Assembly (NCBI RefSeq): GCF_000687995.1
Contig: NZ_JIAC01000001.1
Span: 1,054,001 to 1,118,000 of the forward strand
Reading direction: 5' to 3'
DNA length: 64,000 nt
Origin: Selenomonas ruminantium AC2024
GTDB taxonomy: Bacteria > Bacillota > Negativicutes > Selenomonadales > Selenomonadaceae
The position numbers and the translations under genes are program-made. Shown in pieces: positions 35,234-44,528 of the stretch. Positions within the stretch are counted from its first letter, which is position 1. The number at the start of each line of letters is the position of its first letter. Below the pieces are notes generated by a model. It made no database searches and had not been told where the DNA came from. It saw only the letters and a program-made list of their open reading frames with translations.

Positions 35234-37434
35234 TGGGAACTTACCAGAATCCTGATTTTACCAATATGAGTCTGCGGGAACCAACGGGAGCCGATGTGAA
35301 GGAGTGGGAAAAACTCTTTTCCGCACAGGCTGGAGCAGACTTTGATGCCTATACCCGCCGTACGATGGAACATATTCCCGTAAAGCCGCTGTACAACCAT
35401 GACGAATACGACCATATGAATCATCTGGACTTTGCCAGCGGGATTCCACCGTGCCTGCGTGGCCCGTATTCGACCATGTATGTGTTCCGTCCCTGGACGG
35501 TACGCCAGTATGCAGGTTTCTCCACGGCGGAAGAATCCAATGCGTTCTATCGCCGCAATCTGGCCGCTGGTCAGAAGGGCCTGTCCATCGCCTTTGACCT
35601 GCCGACGCACCGCGGCTATGATGCGGATAATCCCCGCGTGGTCGGTGACGTAGGTAAGGCCGGCGTGTCGGTCTGCTCCATGCTTGATATGAACATTCTG
35701 TTCTCGGGGATTCCCCTTGACCAGATGTCCGTATCCATGACCATGAACGGTGCAGTGCTGCCGATTCTCGCCTTCTTTATCCAGTCTGGTGTCGAACAGG
35801 GCGTGGATAAGAAAATCATGGCGGGCACGATTCAGAACGATATTCTGAAAGAGTTCATGGTGCGTAACACCTATATCTATCCGCCGGAAATGTCCATGCG
35901 TATCATCGGCGATATCTTCGAGTATACGACGAAGTACATGCCGAAGTTCAACAGCATTTCGATTTCCGGTTACCATATGCAGGAAGCCGGGGCACCTGCC
36001 GATATCGAATTGGGCTATACGCTGGCCGATGGTCTGGAGTATATCCGCACCGGTATCAATGCCGGCCTGCCGGTGGATGCTTTTGCCAAGCGTCTGTCCT
36101 TCTTCTGGGCAATCGGCAAGAACTACTTTATGGAAGTGGCCAAGATGCGGGCGGCTCGTGTGCTCTGGGCGAAAATCGTCAAGTCCTTTGGCGCCAAGGA
36201 ACCCAAGTCCATGGCCCTCAGAACGCATTGCCAGACTTCGGGATGGTCGCTTACGGCGCAGGACCCGTTCAACAATATTTCTCGTACGGCCATGGAAGCC
36301 ATGGGCGCGGCACTCGGTCATACCCAGTCCCTGCATACCAACGCGCTGGATGAAGCCATTGCCCTGCCGACCGACTTCTCGGCCCGCATTGCGCGCAATA
36401 CGCAGCTCTATATTCAGGATGAAACCAAGGTCTGCAAGATTATCGACCCCTGGGGCGGTTCCTACTATGTGGAAGCCCTCACCAACGAAATCATCCGCCG
36501 CGCCTGGGCGCATATTCAGGAAGTCGAGGCCTTGGGCGGCATGGCCAAGGCGATTTCTACGGGCCTGCCCAAGATGCGTATCGAGGAAGCAGCAGCCCGC
36601 CGTCAGGCACAGATCGACTCGGGCAACGAAACGATTGTGGGCCTGAACAAGTACCGCCTCGAAAAGGAAGACCCGCTGGAAATCCTCGCTATCGACAACA
36701 CCGCCGTGCGCAATGCGCAGGTGGAACGCCTCGAAAAACTGCGGCGTGAACGCAATGAGGATGATGTGCGCCGGGCGCTCGAAGCGATTACGAAGGCTGC
36801 AGACAGCCGCGACAACGGCAACCTCTTGGAATGTGCCGTGGAGGCGGCAAGAGTCCGCGCTTCTCTGGGCGAAATCTCCGACGCTGTGGAAAAGGTTTCT
36901 GGCCGCTATCAGGCGGTTATTCATACCATTTCGGGAGTTTACTCCTCCGAGTTTACCGACAAGACCGAGCTGGATAAGGCCCGGGCTATGGCTGATGAGT
37001 TCGAGGAACTCACGGGCCGCCGTCCCCGTATCTTCGTGGCGAAGATGGGACAGGATGGCCACGACCGCGGTCAGAAAGTTATTGCTTCGTCCTTCGCCGA
37101 CATGGGCTGGGACGTTGATGTGGGCCCGCTCTTCCAGACGCCGGAGGAAACGGCGCAGGATGCTGTTGATAACGATGTGCACATGGTGGGTTTCAGTTCA
37201 CTGGCAGCGGGGCATAACACCCTCCTGCCCCAGCTGGTGGACGAATTGAAGAAATTAGGCCGTGAGGATATCATGGTCTGCATCGGTGGCGTTATCCCTG
37301 TGCAGGATTATGACAACCTCTATCAGCATGGGGCCGTGGCTATCTTTGCTCCGGGCACCAATATTCCGGAAGCGGGCATTAAGCTCTTGACGCTGTTGAT
37401 TGACCGGGCTAAGGAGGAACTGGCCGAAGAATAA
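35233..37434 (+). CDS. mutB: Methylmalonyl-CoA mutase large (alpha, catalytic) subunit
   Basis: 733 residues. It interconverts succinyl-CoA and methylmalonyl-CoA using adenosylcobalamin, the carbon-skeleton step on the way to propionate. The barrel includes [18 protein letters not shown] (about 82-99) and [16 protein letters not shown] (about 119-134). The B12 domain carries DGHDRG (from about 607, cobalt-ligating histidine), [11 protein letters not shown] and the GGVIP loop. Start overlaps the mutA stop by one base. Confidence 0.97.
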   Translation: MGTYQNPDFTNMSLREPTGADVKEWEKLFSAQAGADFDAYTRRTMEHIPVKPLYNHDEYDHMNHLDFASGIPPCLRGPYSTMYVFRPWTVRQYAGFSTAEESNAFYRRNLAAGQKGLSIAFDLPTHRGYDADNPRVVGDVGKAGVSVCSMLDMNILFSGIPLDQMSVSMTMNGAVLPILAFFIQSGVEQGVDKKIMAGTIQNDILKEFMVRNTYIYPPEMSMRIIGDIFEYTTKYMPKFNSISISGYHMQEAGAPADIELGYTLADGLEYIRTGINAGLPVDAFAKRLSFFWAIGKNYFMEVAKMRAARVLWAKIVKSFGAKEPKSMALRTHCQTSGWSLTAQDPFNNISRTAMEAMGAALGHTQSLHTNALDEAIALPTDFSARIARNTQLYIQDETKVCKIIDPWGGSYYVEALTNEIIRRAWAHIQEVEALGGMAKAISTGLPKMRIEEAAARRQAQIDSGNETIVGLNKYRLEKEDPLEILAIDNTAVRNAQVERLEKLRRERNEDDVRRALEAITKAADSRDNGNLLECAVEAARVRASLGEISDAVEKVSGRYQAVIHTISGVYSSEFTDKTELDKARAMADEFEELTGRRPRIFVAKMGQDGHDRGQKVIASSFADMGWDVDVGPLFQTPEETAQDAVDNDVHMVGFSSLAAGHNTLLPQLVDELKKLGREDIMVCIGGVIPVQDYDNLYQHGAVAIFAPGTNIPEAGIKLLTLLIDRAKEELAEE

Positions 37435-37438
37435 AGAT

Positions 37439-37463
37439 AAGCCTTCTCCTATGGGGAAGGCTT
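37439..37463 (+). repeat. Short hairpin resembling the end of the MITE-like repeat
   Basis: AAGCCTTCTCC-TAT-GGGGAAGGCTT forms an 11-bp stem with one G-U pair. It matches the terminal repeat of the element at 51331-51442 (AGCCTTCCCCTCTGGGGAAGG) with few differences. It lies between mutB and meaB, just before the meaB ribosome site, and could be a relic of that element or modulate meaB translation. Confidence 0.6.
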
Positions 37464-37477
37464 ACAAGGAGGCAATG

Positions 37478-38671
37478 ATGGAACAAAAGTATACGACATC
37501 AAAGCCAAGCTGGGTGCCGGAGGAAAAAAACGATAAATTTGCCTGCTCGGTCATGGGCGGCATCGAAGGCATCAAGGACACGACCGTGGGCAATATCAAT
37601 CCCGCCCTGCAAAGCGGGACGATGAAGCCCAAGAAGCGGCTCGTCATGTCCGAAGATGACTATGTGGACGGAGTCTTAAAAGGGGATAGAATGACTTTGT
37701 CCCGGGCCATTACCTTGATTGAAAGCAACAGTCCCCGCCACTTTGCCAAGGCTCAGCGGGTGCTGCAACGGCTTTTGCCCCATACGGGGCATGCCCTGCG
37801 CATTGGCATTACCGGCGTACCGGGGGCAGGCAAAAGCACCATGATTGAGGCCTTCGGCAATATGCTCTGCGATGACGGGCATAAAGTTGCGGTGCTGACC
37901 GTTGACCCGACAAGTTCTGTAACGAAAGGCTCCATACTGGGGGATAAGACCCGGATGGGGACCTTGTCCCGGCGGCGGGAGGCCTTTATCCGGCCTTCCC
38001 CTGCGGGGGGAACGCTGGGGGGCGTTGCCCGCAAGAGTCGGGAAACCATGTTGATGTGCGAAGCGGCAGGTTATGATGTCATCATCATTGAGACCGTTGG
38101 GGTGGGCCAGTCAGAAACCACCGTGCGGTCGATGGTGGACTTCTTCCTGCTCGTGGTGCTCACCGGTGCCGGGGATGAATTACAGGGAATCAAAAAGGGA
38201 ATCATGGAACTGGCCGATGCCATTGTGGTCAACAAGGCTGATGGGGATAATCTGGTCAAGGCCAAGGTGTCGCGGGGGCAGTATGAGCGGATGCTCGAAT
38301 ACATCCGCCCGGCAACCCCCGGCTGGCCCACCCATGCTTATATGTGTTCGGCGATGGAAAAGACAGGCCTTAAGGAACTCTGGGAAGTCATCAAGGGCTT
38401 TCGGGAGAACACGCAAAAGAGCGGTGTCTGGAATAAGCGCCGGGATAGCCAGCTGCTCGACTGGATGCACAGCATGATTGACGAGCATCTGCACAATCTC
38501 TTCTTTGAAGACCCGGTGATTACAGGCCGCATGCCTGAGGTCAGGGGCGCGGTGCTGGATGGCACCATTTCGCCGACGCAGGCCGTGGCCGAACTCGTGA
38601 AGCTCTTTGATGTGGAGCGGGCGGCCCATCGGCAGGTGGATATCTTCCATCCCGAACAGGAAAAGGGGTGA
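37478..38671 (+). CDS. meaB: MeaB/ArgK-type GTPase, methylmalonyl-CoA mutase chaperone
   Basis: 397 residues. G3E-family GTPase that protects and reloads the mutase with intact cofactor. Walker A GVPGAGKST is at 113-121, VDPTSSVTKGSILGDKTRM follows, then IETVGVGQSE and the guanine motif NKADGDN. Compared with typical MeaB (about 330 residues) it has an N-terminal extension of about 60 residues. The ATG at 37478 is 5 bases after GGAGG; the adjacent ATG at 37475 is too close. Overlaps the next gene by 4 bases. Confidence 0.95.
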   Translation: MEQKYTTSKPSWVPEEKNDKFACSVMGGIEGIKDTTVGNINPALQSGTMKPKKRLVMSEDDYVDGVLKGDRMTLSRAITLIESNSPRHFAKAQRVLQRLLPHTGHALRIGITGVPGAGKSTMIEAFGNMLCDDGHKVAVLTVDPTSSVTKGSILGDKTRMGTLSRRREAFIRPSPAGGTLGGVARKSRETMLMCEAAGYDVIIIETVGVGQSETTVRSMVDFFLLVVLTGAGDELQGIKKGIMELADAIVVNKADGDNLVKAKVSRGQYERMLEYIRPATPGWPTHAYMCSAMEKTGLKELWEVIKGFRENTQKSGVWNKRRDSQLLDWMHSMIDEHLHNLFFEDPVITGRMPEVRGAVLDGTISPTQAVAELVKLFDVERAAHRQVDIFHPEQEKG

Positions 38672-39240
38672 GTGTCGTATATACGAAGAAAATCTATTTT
38701 TCCGGCGGGGACTTCCATGAACTGCAGGAAGTATTTGCTCATGTACCGGGAGTGGTGTCAACCTGCGCAGGCTATATCAATGGGGACAGGGATACAATCT
38801 ACGCAGATGTTGCTGCAGGCGAAGTCAAAGCCTATATGGGTGTGGAAGTCACCTACAATCCCAAGAAGATGGATATTTCGCAGCTGCTGGATTTGCTCTT
38901 TGGCGTGGTCAATCCCTATGTGCCCGATGGTCAGGGGAAGGCCCGTGGGGAGATGTATCGGGCGGGAGTTTTCTACGCCTCAGCCGAAGATGAACCACAG
39001 GTGCAGCTGCATCTGAACTTTATCGCAAATCGCGGTAAAGCGCCCGTTGTGGGCAATGCCGGACTGACGGTGAATGATCCCAACAGCAATCCCAAGCTGG
39101 CGCGAAAATTATGTGCCATAGCGGCACCCTTGGAAAACTTTCAGCCAGCAGAGGCTGAACATCAGGATTACCTTGCACGTCATCCTGAGGCAGAGACTTA
39201 TATTGATTTTGACAAATTGCGGGCCTATGTGAAATTCTAG
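38668..39240 (+). CDS. MsrA-fold protein lacking the catalytic cysteine
   Basis: 190 residues, GTG start overlapping meaB by 4 bases. It aligns along its length with peptide methionine sulfoxide reductase A: FSGGDFHELQEVFAHVPGV (11-29) corresponds to the GGCFWC...EEVF..LPGV region, VEVTYNPKKMDISQLLDLLF to the vqVtYDP segment, and HQDYLARHP to the C-terminal end. But the catalytic cysteine position is D15 and the following tryptophan is histidine, so normal sulfoxide reduction is not expected. Cysteines remain only at C33 and near 148. A role beside the mutase and its GTPase, perhaps acyl-CoA or cofactor related, is inference. Confidence 0.75.
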   Translation: MSVVYTKKIYFSGGDFHELQEVFAHVPGVVSTCAGYINGDRDTIYADVAAGEVKAYMGVEVTYNPKKMDISQLLDLLFGVVNPYVPDGQGKARGEMYRAGVFYASAEDEPQVQLHLNFIANRGKAPVVGNAGLTVNDPNSNPKLARKLCAIAAPLENFQPAEAEHQDYLARHPEAETYIDFDKLRAYVKF

Positions 39241-39248
39241 TTTTGGAG

Positions 39249-39292
39249 AAACAGATGGTGAAAGCAACCATAACTTCACCATCTGTTTTTTT
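39249..39292 (+). terminator. Terminator of the mut operon
   Basis: A perfect 14-bp stem (39249-39262 with 39275-39288), 12-nt loop and T-tract, directly after the MsrA-like gene. Confidence 0.88.
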
Positions 39293-39296
39293 ATTT

Positions 39297-39341
39297 CATC
39301 CCTCTAGGGGGCTTATTTTCAGAAAGATAGTATGGTATTCT
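39297..39341 (+). promoter_or_regulatory. Porin promoter with C-tract/G-tract site
   Basis: CATCCCTCTAGGGGGC (39297-39312) is followed by TTATTT (39313-39318), 17 bp and TATTCT (39336-39341). This is the most diverged of four promoters sharing the layout. An inverted repeat ATAGTATG...CATACTAT (39327-39365) overlaps the -10 region. Confidence 0.6.
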
Positions 39342-39392
39342 TAATGAGTATCTTTTTCATACTATACAACATACTAAAGGAGATGATCTTTT

Positions 39393-40631
39393 TTGAACAA
39401 AAAAATGGCAGCTATGATGGTGATGGCAGGAATTATGGGAACCTCTGCATCGGCAATGGCCGCGGCCAATCCCTTTTCTGATGTACCAGCAGATCATTGG
39501 GCTTATGATGCCGTAGTGAAACTTGCAGCAGATGGAGTTATCGAAGGTTATGGTGATGGTTCTTTTAAGGGCAATCGCAACATAACCCGTTATGAAATGG
39601 CGCAGATGGTGGCCAAAGCCATGGCTAAAAATACTGCCGGTGCTGATAAAGCAATCGTGGACAAATTAGCAGCAGAATTTGCTGAGGAGTTAAATAATCT
39701 CGGCGTGCGAGTTTCTAATTTGGAACGGAATGCCGACATGCTGAAATGGACCGGGGAATTGCGTTATATCTTCCAGCGGACGAACAATGAAAGCGCGGCA
39801 GATAGCAGCACCAATCGTGCAGAACTGCGTCTGTTCCCGACTGCTGAAGTAAATGACCATTGGCATGTTAAAGCGCGTATTACCGCCCGCAATGACATGA
39901 AGAATGATACTACTACGAATGCAACCTTGACCTATATTTATGCAGAAGGCGCATACAAAAACTTCACGGTTGCCGCAGGTAAGATGCCATTGACCAGTAC
40001 CAATGATGAAGGCTTAGTTGTGGATGACTTCTTCTCAGGGGTACAGCTGACATTTGGCAAAAAACTCAAAACAGTGTTGGAATACGGACGTTGGAATTTA
40101 GGGACTTTCCTTCCTGGTGTAAATAATGCTGCAGATTATCAGGGCATACAGTTTAACTATAATTCCGGAAAAGTTTTTGCTGGCTTAGGTTATCGCCATT
40201 TGTCTTCGGATAGTTTCAAAGGCATTACAGGCGTAAGTGCCAATGAGGATAACTTTAACATCTGGTCCGCTGGTGTCAACTATCGGTTTGACAAGAATTT
40301 CAGTCTGGCAGGAGCTTATGCACAAAACTCCAGCGCAGATAATTATGCAAAGGCTGGCAACATTTGCCTGAACTACAAGGGAATTAATCGCAAAAATCCC
40401 GGTACCTGGGGCGCTTATGCAGCTTATCGTTATATCGGGCAGAATGCCAGCCTGGCATCCACTTACAACACGATATCCTTCGGCGGCCACAACCGCAAAG
40501 GCTGGGAAATCGGAGCATCTTATGTTCCCTTTAAGAATGTGACGACGGATGTAGCTTATTTCCAAGGCAAAAATTTAAAAACTGGCAAGAACAGTAACAC
40601 GCTCTTTGCTCGTGCCCGCTTCATGTTCTGA
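39393..40631 (+). CDS. ompM: SLH-domain outer-membrane porin (OmpM type)
   Basis: 412 residues. A signal peptide (about 1-24, ending SAMAAA) leads to one SLH domain (about 26-75: FSDVPADHWAYDAVVKLA), a short coiled coil (about 85-115) and a beta-barrel ending in phenylalanine (ARFMF), the outer-membrane assembly signal. In Negativicutes such proteins tether the outer membrane to polyamine-modified peptidoglycan and form the main pore. The start is TTG, 14 bases after GGAGATGAT. Monocistronic; its promoter belongs to the four-member set. Confidence 0.93.
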   Translation: MNKKMAAMMVMAGIMGTSASAMAAANPFSDVPADHWAYDAVVKLAADGVIEGYGDGSFKGNRNITRYEMAQMVAKAMAKNTAGADKAIVDKLAAEFAEELNNLGVRVSNLERNADMLKWTGELRYIFQRTNNESAADSSTNRAELRLFPTAEVNDHWHVKARITARNDMKNDTTTNATLTYIYAEGAYKNFTVAAGKMPLTSTNDEGLVVDDFFSGVQLTFGKKLKTVLEYGRWNLGTFLPGVNNAADYQGIQFNYNSGKVFAGLGYRHLSSDSFKGITGVSANEDNFNIWSAGVNYRFDKNFSLAGAYAQNSSADNYAKAGNICLNYKGINRKNPGTWGAYAAYRYIGQNASLASTYNTISFGGHNRKGWEIGASYVPFKNVTTDVAYFQGKNLKTGKNSNTLFARARFMF

Positions 40632-40690
40632 TAACATACAGGACTGTGCTTATGCATGGTCCTGTTTTTTGTTGAAAAAATATGCAGTTT

Positions 40691-40736
40691 ATATCCCCCT
40701 GGGGAGCTTGTGAGAATATTCGATTTTTTTTAGAAT
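40691..40736 (+). promoter_or_regulatory. Hydrogenase promoter with C-tract/G-tract site
   Basis: ATATCCCCCTGGGGAGC (40691-40707) is followed by TTGTGA (40708-40713), 17 bp and TAGAAT (40731-40736). The palindrome centre lies about 42-43 bases before the expected start, a class II activator position. Confidence 0.7.
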
Positions 40737-40798
40737 AGACTAAAGGAAATGATGTGATTATGGGTTGATATTTTCAGAGACAGGGAGGTAAGGGAATT

Positions 40799-42058
40799 AT
40801 GCCAAAATCCTATCAGGAGAATGAATTATCCAGCATTATCAGGATTGATGAGTCGAAATGCAAGGGCTGTGACACCTGCAAGTCGTTTTGTCCGGCTGAT
40901 GCTATTGATGGGCCTTATGGAGCGAATCACCGTATCAACAGCGAACGCTGCCTGCAATGCGGGCAGTGTCTGGTGAATTGTCCCTTTGGTGCCATTGAGG
41001 ACACTGCGGATGTGGTCGATCAGGTGATTGAGAAACTGCAGGACGGCAAGACCACGGTGGTGGCAACGGTAGCACCAGCGGTGCGTGTGGCGTTGGGCGA
41101 AGAGTTTGGGATGGAACCGGGGAAATTGATAACCGAGCAGATGTATGGCGCGCTGAAACAGGCGGGCTTCAAAATAATGGACGTCAATTTTGCTGCGGAT
41201 AACACCATCTTGGAGGAGGGGACGGAACTCATCCACAAAATACAGAAATATGTGCTGCAGAAACCGGTAACTGAGGAATTGGGGCCGCTGCCCCAGTTTT
41301 CTTCCTGCTGTCCGGCTTGGGTGCGTTATATGGAGCTATACCATCCGGACTTGCGCCAGCATCTCTCGTCGGCTAAATCGCCGCAAGGGATGGCAGGGCC
41401 GGTGGCGAAAATCTACGGTGCCAAAGAAATCTGGAAGGTTGAGCCCGAACAAATTTTCTGTGTGGGTGTCTATCCGTGTACGGCAAAGAAATTGGAAGCT
41501 TCACGGCCTGAATTTACCGCGGCGGCTGATTATTGGAAGAAACAGGGGCATACAGCAACTTATCAGGATACAGATGTGGTGCTGACGACCAGAGATTTGG
41601 CGAGACTGCTCAAGAAGCTGGATATTGATGTCCGCAATGTACAGCCTGCCGAGGAAAAAGACAATCCCTTGGCAGAATATACCGGAGCCGGAACGATTTT
41701 TGGTGCTACGGGCGGTGTAATGGAGGCCGCGCTGCGAACGGCTTACTTTGTACTGACAGGGCAGGAACTGGCCGACCTTTCGTATAAGCCTGTGCGTGGT
41801 TTGGCTGAAGTGAAATCAGCGGAAATTCCTTTGAAGCTCAAGGACGGCGGACAAGAAATCACCTTGAAGATAGCGGTCGTTCATGGAACAAAAAATGTGG
41901 AACCCCTGCTGGCAGAAATCAAAGCTGGGAAATCACCATATCATTTCATCGAAGTCATGAACTGTCCGGGTGGCTGTGTGAATGGTGGAGGCCAGCCCAT
42001 AAATCCGATGGGAACATCATGGACGGGCAAGTTTAAGGCAATTTTGCCGTGGTCGTAG
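40799..42058 (+). CDS. hydA: [FeFe] hydrogenase large subunit (exported heterodimeric type)
   Basis: 419 residues, close to the 421-residue Desulfovibrio periplasmic enzyme. Two [4Fe-4S] sites are C21/24/27/31 and C51/54/57/61. H-cluster motifs are SSCCPAW (C170, C171), VYPCTAKKLE (C227) and EVMNCPGGCVNGGGQP (C389, C393). The L2 motif has tyrosine where most enzymes have methionine. It has no signal peptide and should be co-exported with HydB. In this setting it probably oxidises H2 for fumarate reduction, though evolution is possible. ATG start with GGGAGG. Confidence 0.95.
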   Translation: MPKSYQENELSSIIRIDESKCKGCDTCKSFCPADAIDGPYGANHRINSERCLQCGQCLVNCPFGAIEDTADVVDQVIEKLQDGKTTVVATVAPAVRVALGEEFGMEPGKLITEQMYGALKQAGFKIMDVNFAADNTILEEGTELIHKIQKYVLQKPVTEELGPLPQFSSCCPAWVRYMELYHPDLRQHLSSAKSPQGMAGPVAKIYGAKEIWKVEPEQIFCVGVYPCTAKKLEASRPEFTAAADYWKKQGHTATYQDTDVVLTTRDLARLLKKLDIDVRNVQPAEEKDNPLAEYTGAGTIFGATGGVMEAALRTAYFVLTGQELADLSYKPVRGLAEVKSAEIPLKLKDGGQEITLKIAVVHGTKNVEPLLAEIKAGKSPYHFIEVMNCPGGCVNGGGQPINPMGTSWTGKFKAILPWS

Positions 42059-42068
42059 GAGGTGCACC

Positions 42069-42377
42069 ATGAAAAAATATTCCTATGAAGAAAAAGGTGT
42101 AAAGATCAGCCGCCGGGAATTTTTAGGCTTTGTGGGGATCGTGAGCGCTTTCCTTTGGACTGGTGTTTATACGATGACCGATTTAATCGTTGACCGGACG
42201 AAATACATCAAAATGCGTACGGCGGGCCTTTATCAGGATGATGAGAAGCAGGCGAAACGTCAGAGCCATAACAATCAAAGCCTGTTGAATATGTACAAGA
42301 GCCTTAACTTCCAGCCCATGAGCCCGCTGGCCGAAGAGTTGTTCCATACCCATTATATCGATCGCAGCATCTTGTAA
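42069..42377 (+). CDS. hydB: [FeFe] hydrogenase small subunit with Tat signal
   Basis: 102 residues. The twin-arginine motif SRREFLGF (about 14-21) precedes a hydrophobic stretch, and the C-terminal part NQSLLNMYKSLNF and LFHTHYIDRS matches the Desulfovibrio small subunit (QVKALYKSYL..., LLHTHWFDKS). It wraps around HydA and carries it through the Tat pathway to the periplasmic side. Starts 10 bases after hydA with AGGAGG. Confidence 0.92.
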   Translation: MKKYSYEEKGVKISRREFLGFVGIVSAFLWTGVYTMTDLIVDRTKYIKMRTAGLYQDDEKQAKRQSHNNQSLLNMYKSLNFQPMSPLAEELFHTHYIDRSIL

Positions 42378-42393
42378 GAAAGGCGGGAGAAAG

Positions 42394-43053
42394 ATGAAAA
42401 AATTCAAAGGAAATGAGCGTATCCTGCATCATAAATTGCCGACACGATTATTTCACTGGTGTCTGGTGCTCAGCTTTTTGCCCGCAGGTTTTACCGGATT
42501 AATCCTTTTTTTCCGCCCCTTGGGGGATGCTGGCATGAATCTGGCGATGCAGGTACATATTGTCGGTGGTATGGTTTTATTTATCGCCTGTACGTTGTTC
42601 TTTTTGCTTTGCCCCGGGCGGGTGATTTCTTTTTGGCGGGAGATTACCACGTGGACGGATGATGATTATGCCTGGATGAAAATTTCCGGTGGCTATATTC
42701 ATAAGTTCCTGCTATTGGAATATGAGGTTCCTCCCATGAATAAACTCAACTCCGGGCAAAAAATGATGGGGGTCATGGTGCTGGTAGGGACGATTTTGCT
42801 GATATTGACGGGCTTGGTGCTCTATGTTGCCCTGCCATTGGTGCCAAAGGAAATTGCCTTCTATGCTGACCGTATCCATTTGGTGGTCGGTATCTTCCTG
42901 TTTATGTGCGTTGTGGGAGGGCATATTCCTTTGGGGATTTATAACTGGCCGGAGTTCTGCAGTATGTTTGGCGACGGAACCATCAATGCCCAGCATGCGC
43001 AGGAACATCATCCACTCTGGACGAAGCATGAAATCAAGGAGACAAAAAAATAA
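42394..43053 (+). CDS. Cytochrome b membrane subunit of the hydrogenase
   Basis: 219 residues with four membrane helices, of the formate dehydrogenase gamma/Ni-Fe hydrogenase cytochrome b type. Histidines at RLFHWCLV (about 18-25), MQVHIVGG (about 48-55), DRIHLVVG (about 160-167) and VGGHIPLG (about 175-182) are the candidate heme ligands. It should anchor HydAB on the periplasmic face and pass electrons to menaquinone. Begins 16 bases after hydB with GGCGGGAG; terminator after the stop. Confidence 0.9.
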   Translation: MKKFKGNERILHHKLPTRLFHWCLVLSFLPAGFTGLILFFRPLGDAGMNLAMQVHIVGGMVLFIACTLFFLLCPGRVISFWREITTWTDDDYAWMKISGGYIHKFLLLEYEVPPMNKLNSGQKMMGVMVLVGTILLILTGLVLYVALPLVPKEIAFYADRIHLVVGIFLFMCVVGGHIPLGIYNWPEFCSMFGDGTINAQHAQEHHPLWTKHEIKETKK

Positions 43054-43069
43054 ATTCAGAATGACGAAA

Positions 43070-43115
43070 ACAGGCATAGCGAAGAATTTGCTCTTCGCTA
43101 TGCCTGTCTTTTTTA
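43070..43115. terminator. Bidirectional terminator between hydrogenase operon and hydG
   Basis: ACAGGCATAGCGAAG (43070-43084) pairs perfectly with CTTCGCTATGCCTGT (43093-43107), followed by a T-tract; the left flank GAAAA serves the minus strand. Confidence 0.88.
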
Positions 43116-44528
43116 GAAACGGAAATCCCGTTCGCCCTGTTCGATTTGCTGTAAATGCTTTTGTAATGTTTTTTGGGCAGCAGGATTGCTTACCTGGGGA
43201 ATGTTTTTGGTGATGAGTTTTTCGCCGGCAGCTTTTGTTTCCGGGGATGCGTAATCTTCAAGATATTCTTTCAGCGTCATCAGTGCATTGGGCAGACAGC
43301 AGTTTTGAATCTGCTTGGCCTTGCAAAGGGTCATGAACCGGTCACCGGTGCGGCCTTCCCGATAGCAGGCTGTACAGAAGGAGGGAATGTAGTCCATATC
43401 AATCAGCCACTTCATCACCTCATCCAGCGAACGGGTATCGGATACGTCAAATTGCACGGTGTCTTCGGGGCGTGTTTCCTGCGTGTAACCGCCTACAGAG
43501 GTACGGGAGCCGCCGGAAATTTGGGAAATACCCAGATGAAGAACCCGTTCACGGGATTTTTGTGACTCGCGGGTGGAAACAATCATGCCTGTATAGGGTA
43601 CGGCAATCCGGATGCAGGCGACGATTTTGGCGAAGGTGTCATCGTCAATGGCATTGCTGAAGGTGTTTACATCAATATCTTCAGCGGGGCATATTCGCGG
43701 TACGGAAATCGTATGCGGCCCTACGCCGAATTTGGCTTCCAGATGCTCTGCGTGCATTAAGAGACCGGTGTATTCGTAGCGGTATTTATCCAAGCCAAAG
43801 AGAACGCCCAGCCCTACATCATCAATGCCGCCTTCCATGGCACGGTCCATAGCTTCCGTATGGTAGGCATAATCGTGTTTGGGGCCAGTGGGATGAAGTA
43901 CCTCATAGGAGTCCTTATGATAGGTTTCCTGAAAGAGGATATAGGTGCCAATGCCAGCTTCGTGCAGGCGGCGGTAATTTTCTACGGTGGTTGCGGCAAT
44001 GTTCACATTGACACGGCGGATGGCGCCGTTTTTATGTTTGACGGAATAAATGGTATGAATGCAGTCGAGGATGTATTCGATGGGATTGTTTACCGGATCT
44101 TCACCAGCTTCGATAGCCAGCCGTTTGTGACCCATTTCCTGTAAAGCAATGACTTCATCGCGGACCTGCTCCTGGGTAAGTTTTACCCGGGGAATATTTT
44201 TATTGATGCCATGATAGGGGCAGTAGATACAGCCGTTGATACAGTAGTTGGAGAGGTAAAGCGGGGCGAAAAGAACAATGCGGTTGCCGTAGAATTCTTT
44301 TTTTATTTCTTCCGCCAGGTGATAAATTTCCTCGTTTTTTTCGGGAATATCGCAGGCCAGAAGTACGGAGGCTTCCCGATGATTCAAGCCTTTGCATTCA
44401 CGCGCTTTGGACAGAATGGCATCGATAAGTTCCACATCATTTTTATGCTGGTCGGCATAAGCAAGTGAGGCGAGAATTTCTTCGTGATTGATGAATTCAT
44501 CTGCTTTACTGGACTTGGGATTATACAT
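43113..44528 (-). CDS. hydG: [FeFe] hydrogenase maturase HydG
   Basis: 471 residues, the standard length. HydG splits tyrosine to make the CO and cyanide ligands of the H-cluster. The radical SAM motif CINGCIYC gives C96, C100, C103, and the C-terminal auxiliary cluster motif CX2C-X22-C is present starting at CTAC. The open frame extends upstream, but the ATG at 44528 has AAGGAG at good distance. HydE and HydF are not in the window. It faces away from the ABC importer and shares the special promoter type with hydA, matching enzyme and maturase supply. Confidence 0.96.
   Translation of the reverse strand: MYNPKSSKADEFINHEEILASLAYADQHKNDVELIDAILSKARECKGLNHREASVLLACDIPEKNEEIYHLAEEIKKEFYGNRIVLFAPLYLSNYCINGCIYCPYHGINKNIPRVKLTQEQVRDEVIALQEMGHKRLAIEAGEDPVNNPIEYILDCIHTIYSVKHKNGAIRRVNVNIAATTVENYRRLHEAGIGTYILFQETYHKDSYEVLHPTGPKHDYAYHTEAMDRAMEGGIDDVGLGVLFGLDKYRYEYTGLLMHAEHLEAKFGVGPHTISVPRICPAEDIDVNTFSNAIDDDTFAKIVACIRIAVPYTGMIVSTRESQKSRERVLHLGISQISGGSRTSVGGYTQETRPEDTVQFDVSDTRSLDEVMKWLIDMDYIPSFCTACYREGRTGDRFMTLCKAKQIQNCCLPNALMTLKEYLEDYASPETKAAGEKLITKNIPQVSNPAAQKTLQKHLQQIEQGERDFRF

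Noticed and set aside
38668-39240. Plain annotation as peptide methionine sulfoxide reductase
   Set aside because: The catalytic cysteine and adjacent tryptophan are replaced, so the enzyme name would be misleading.
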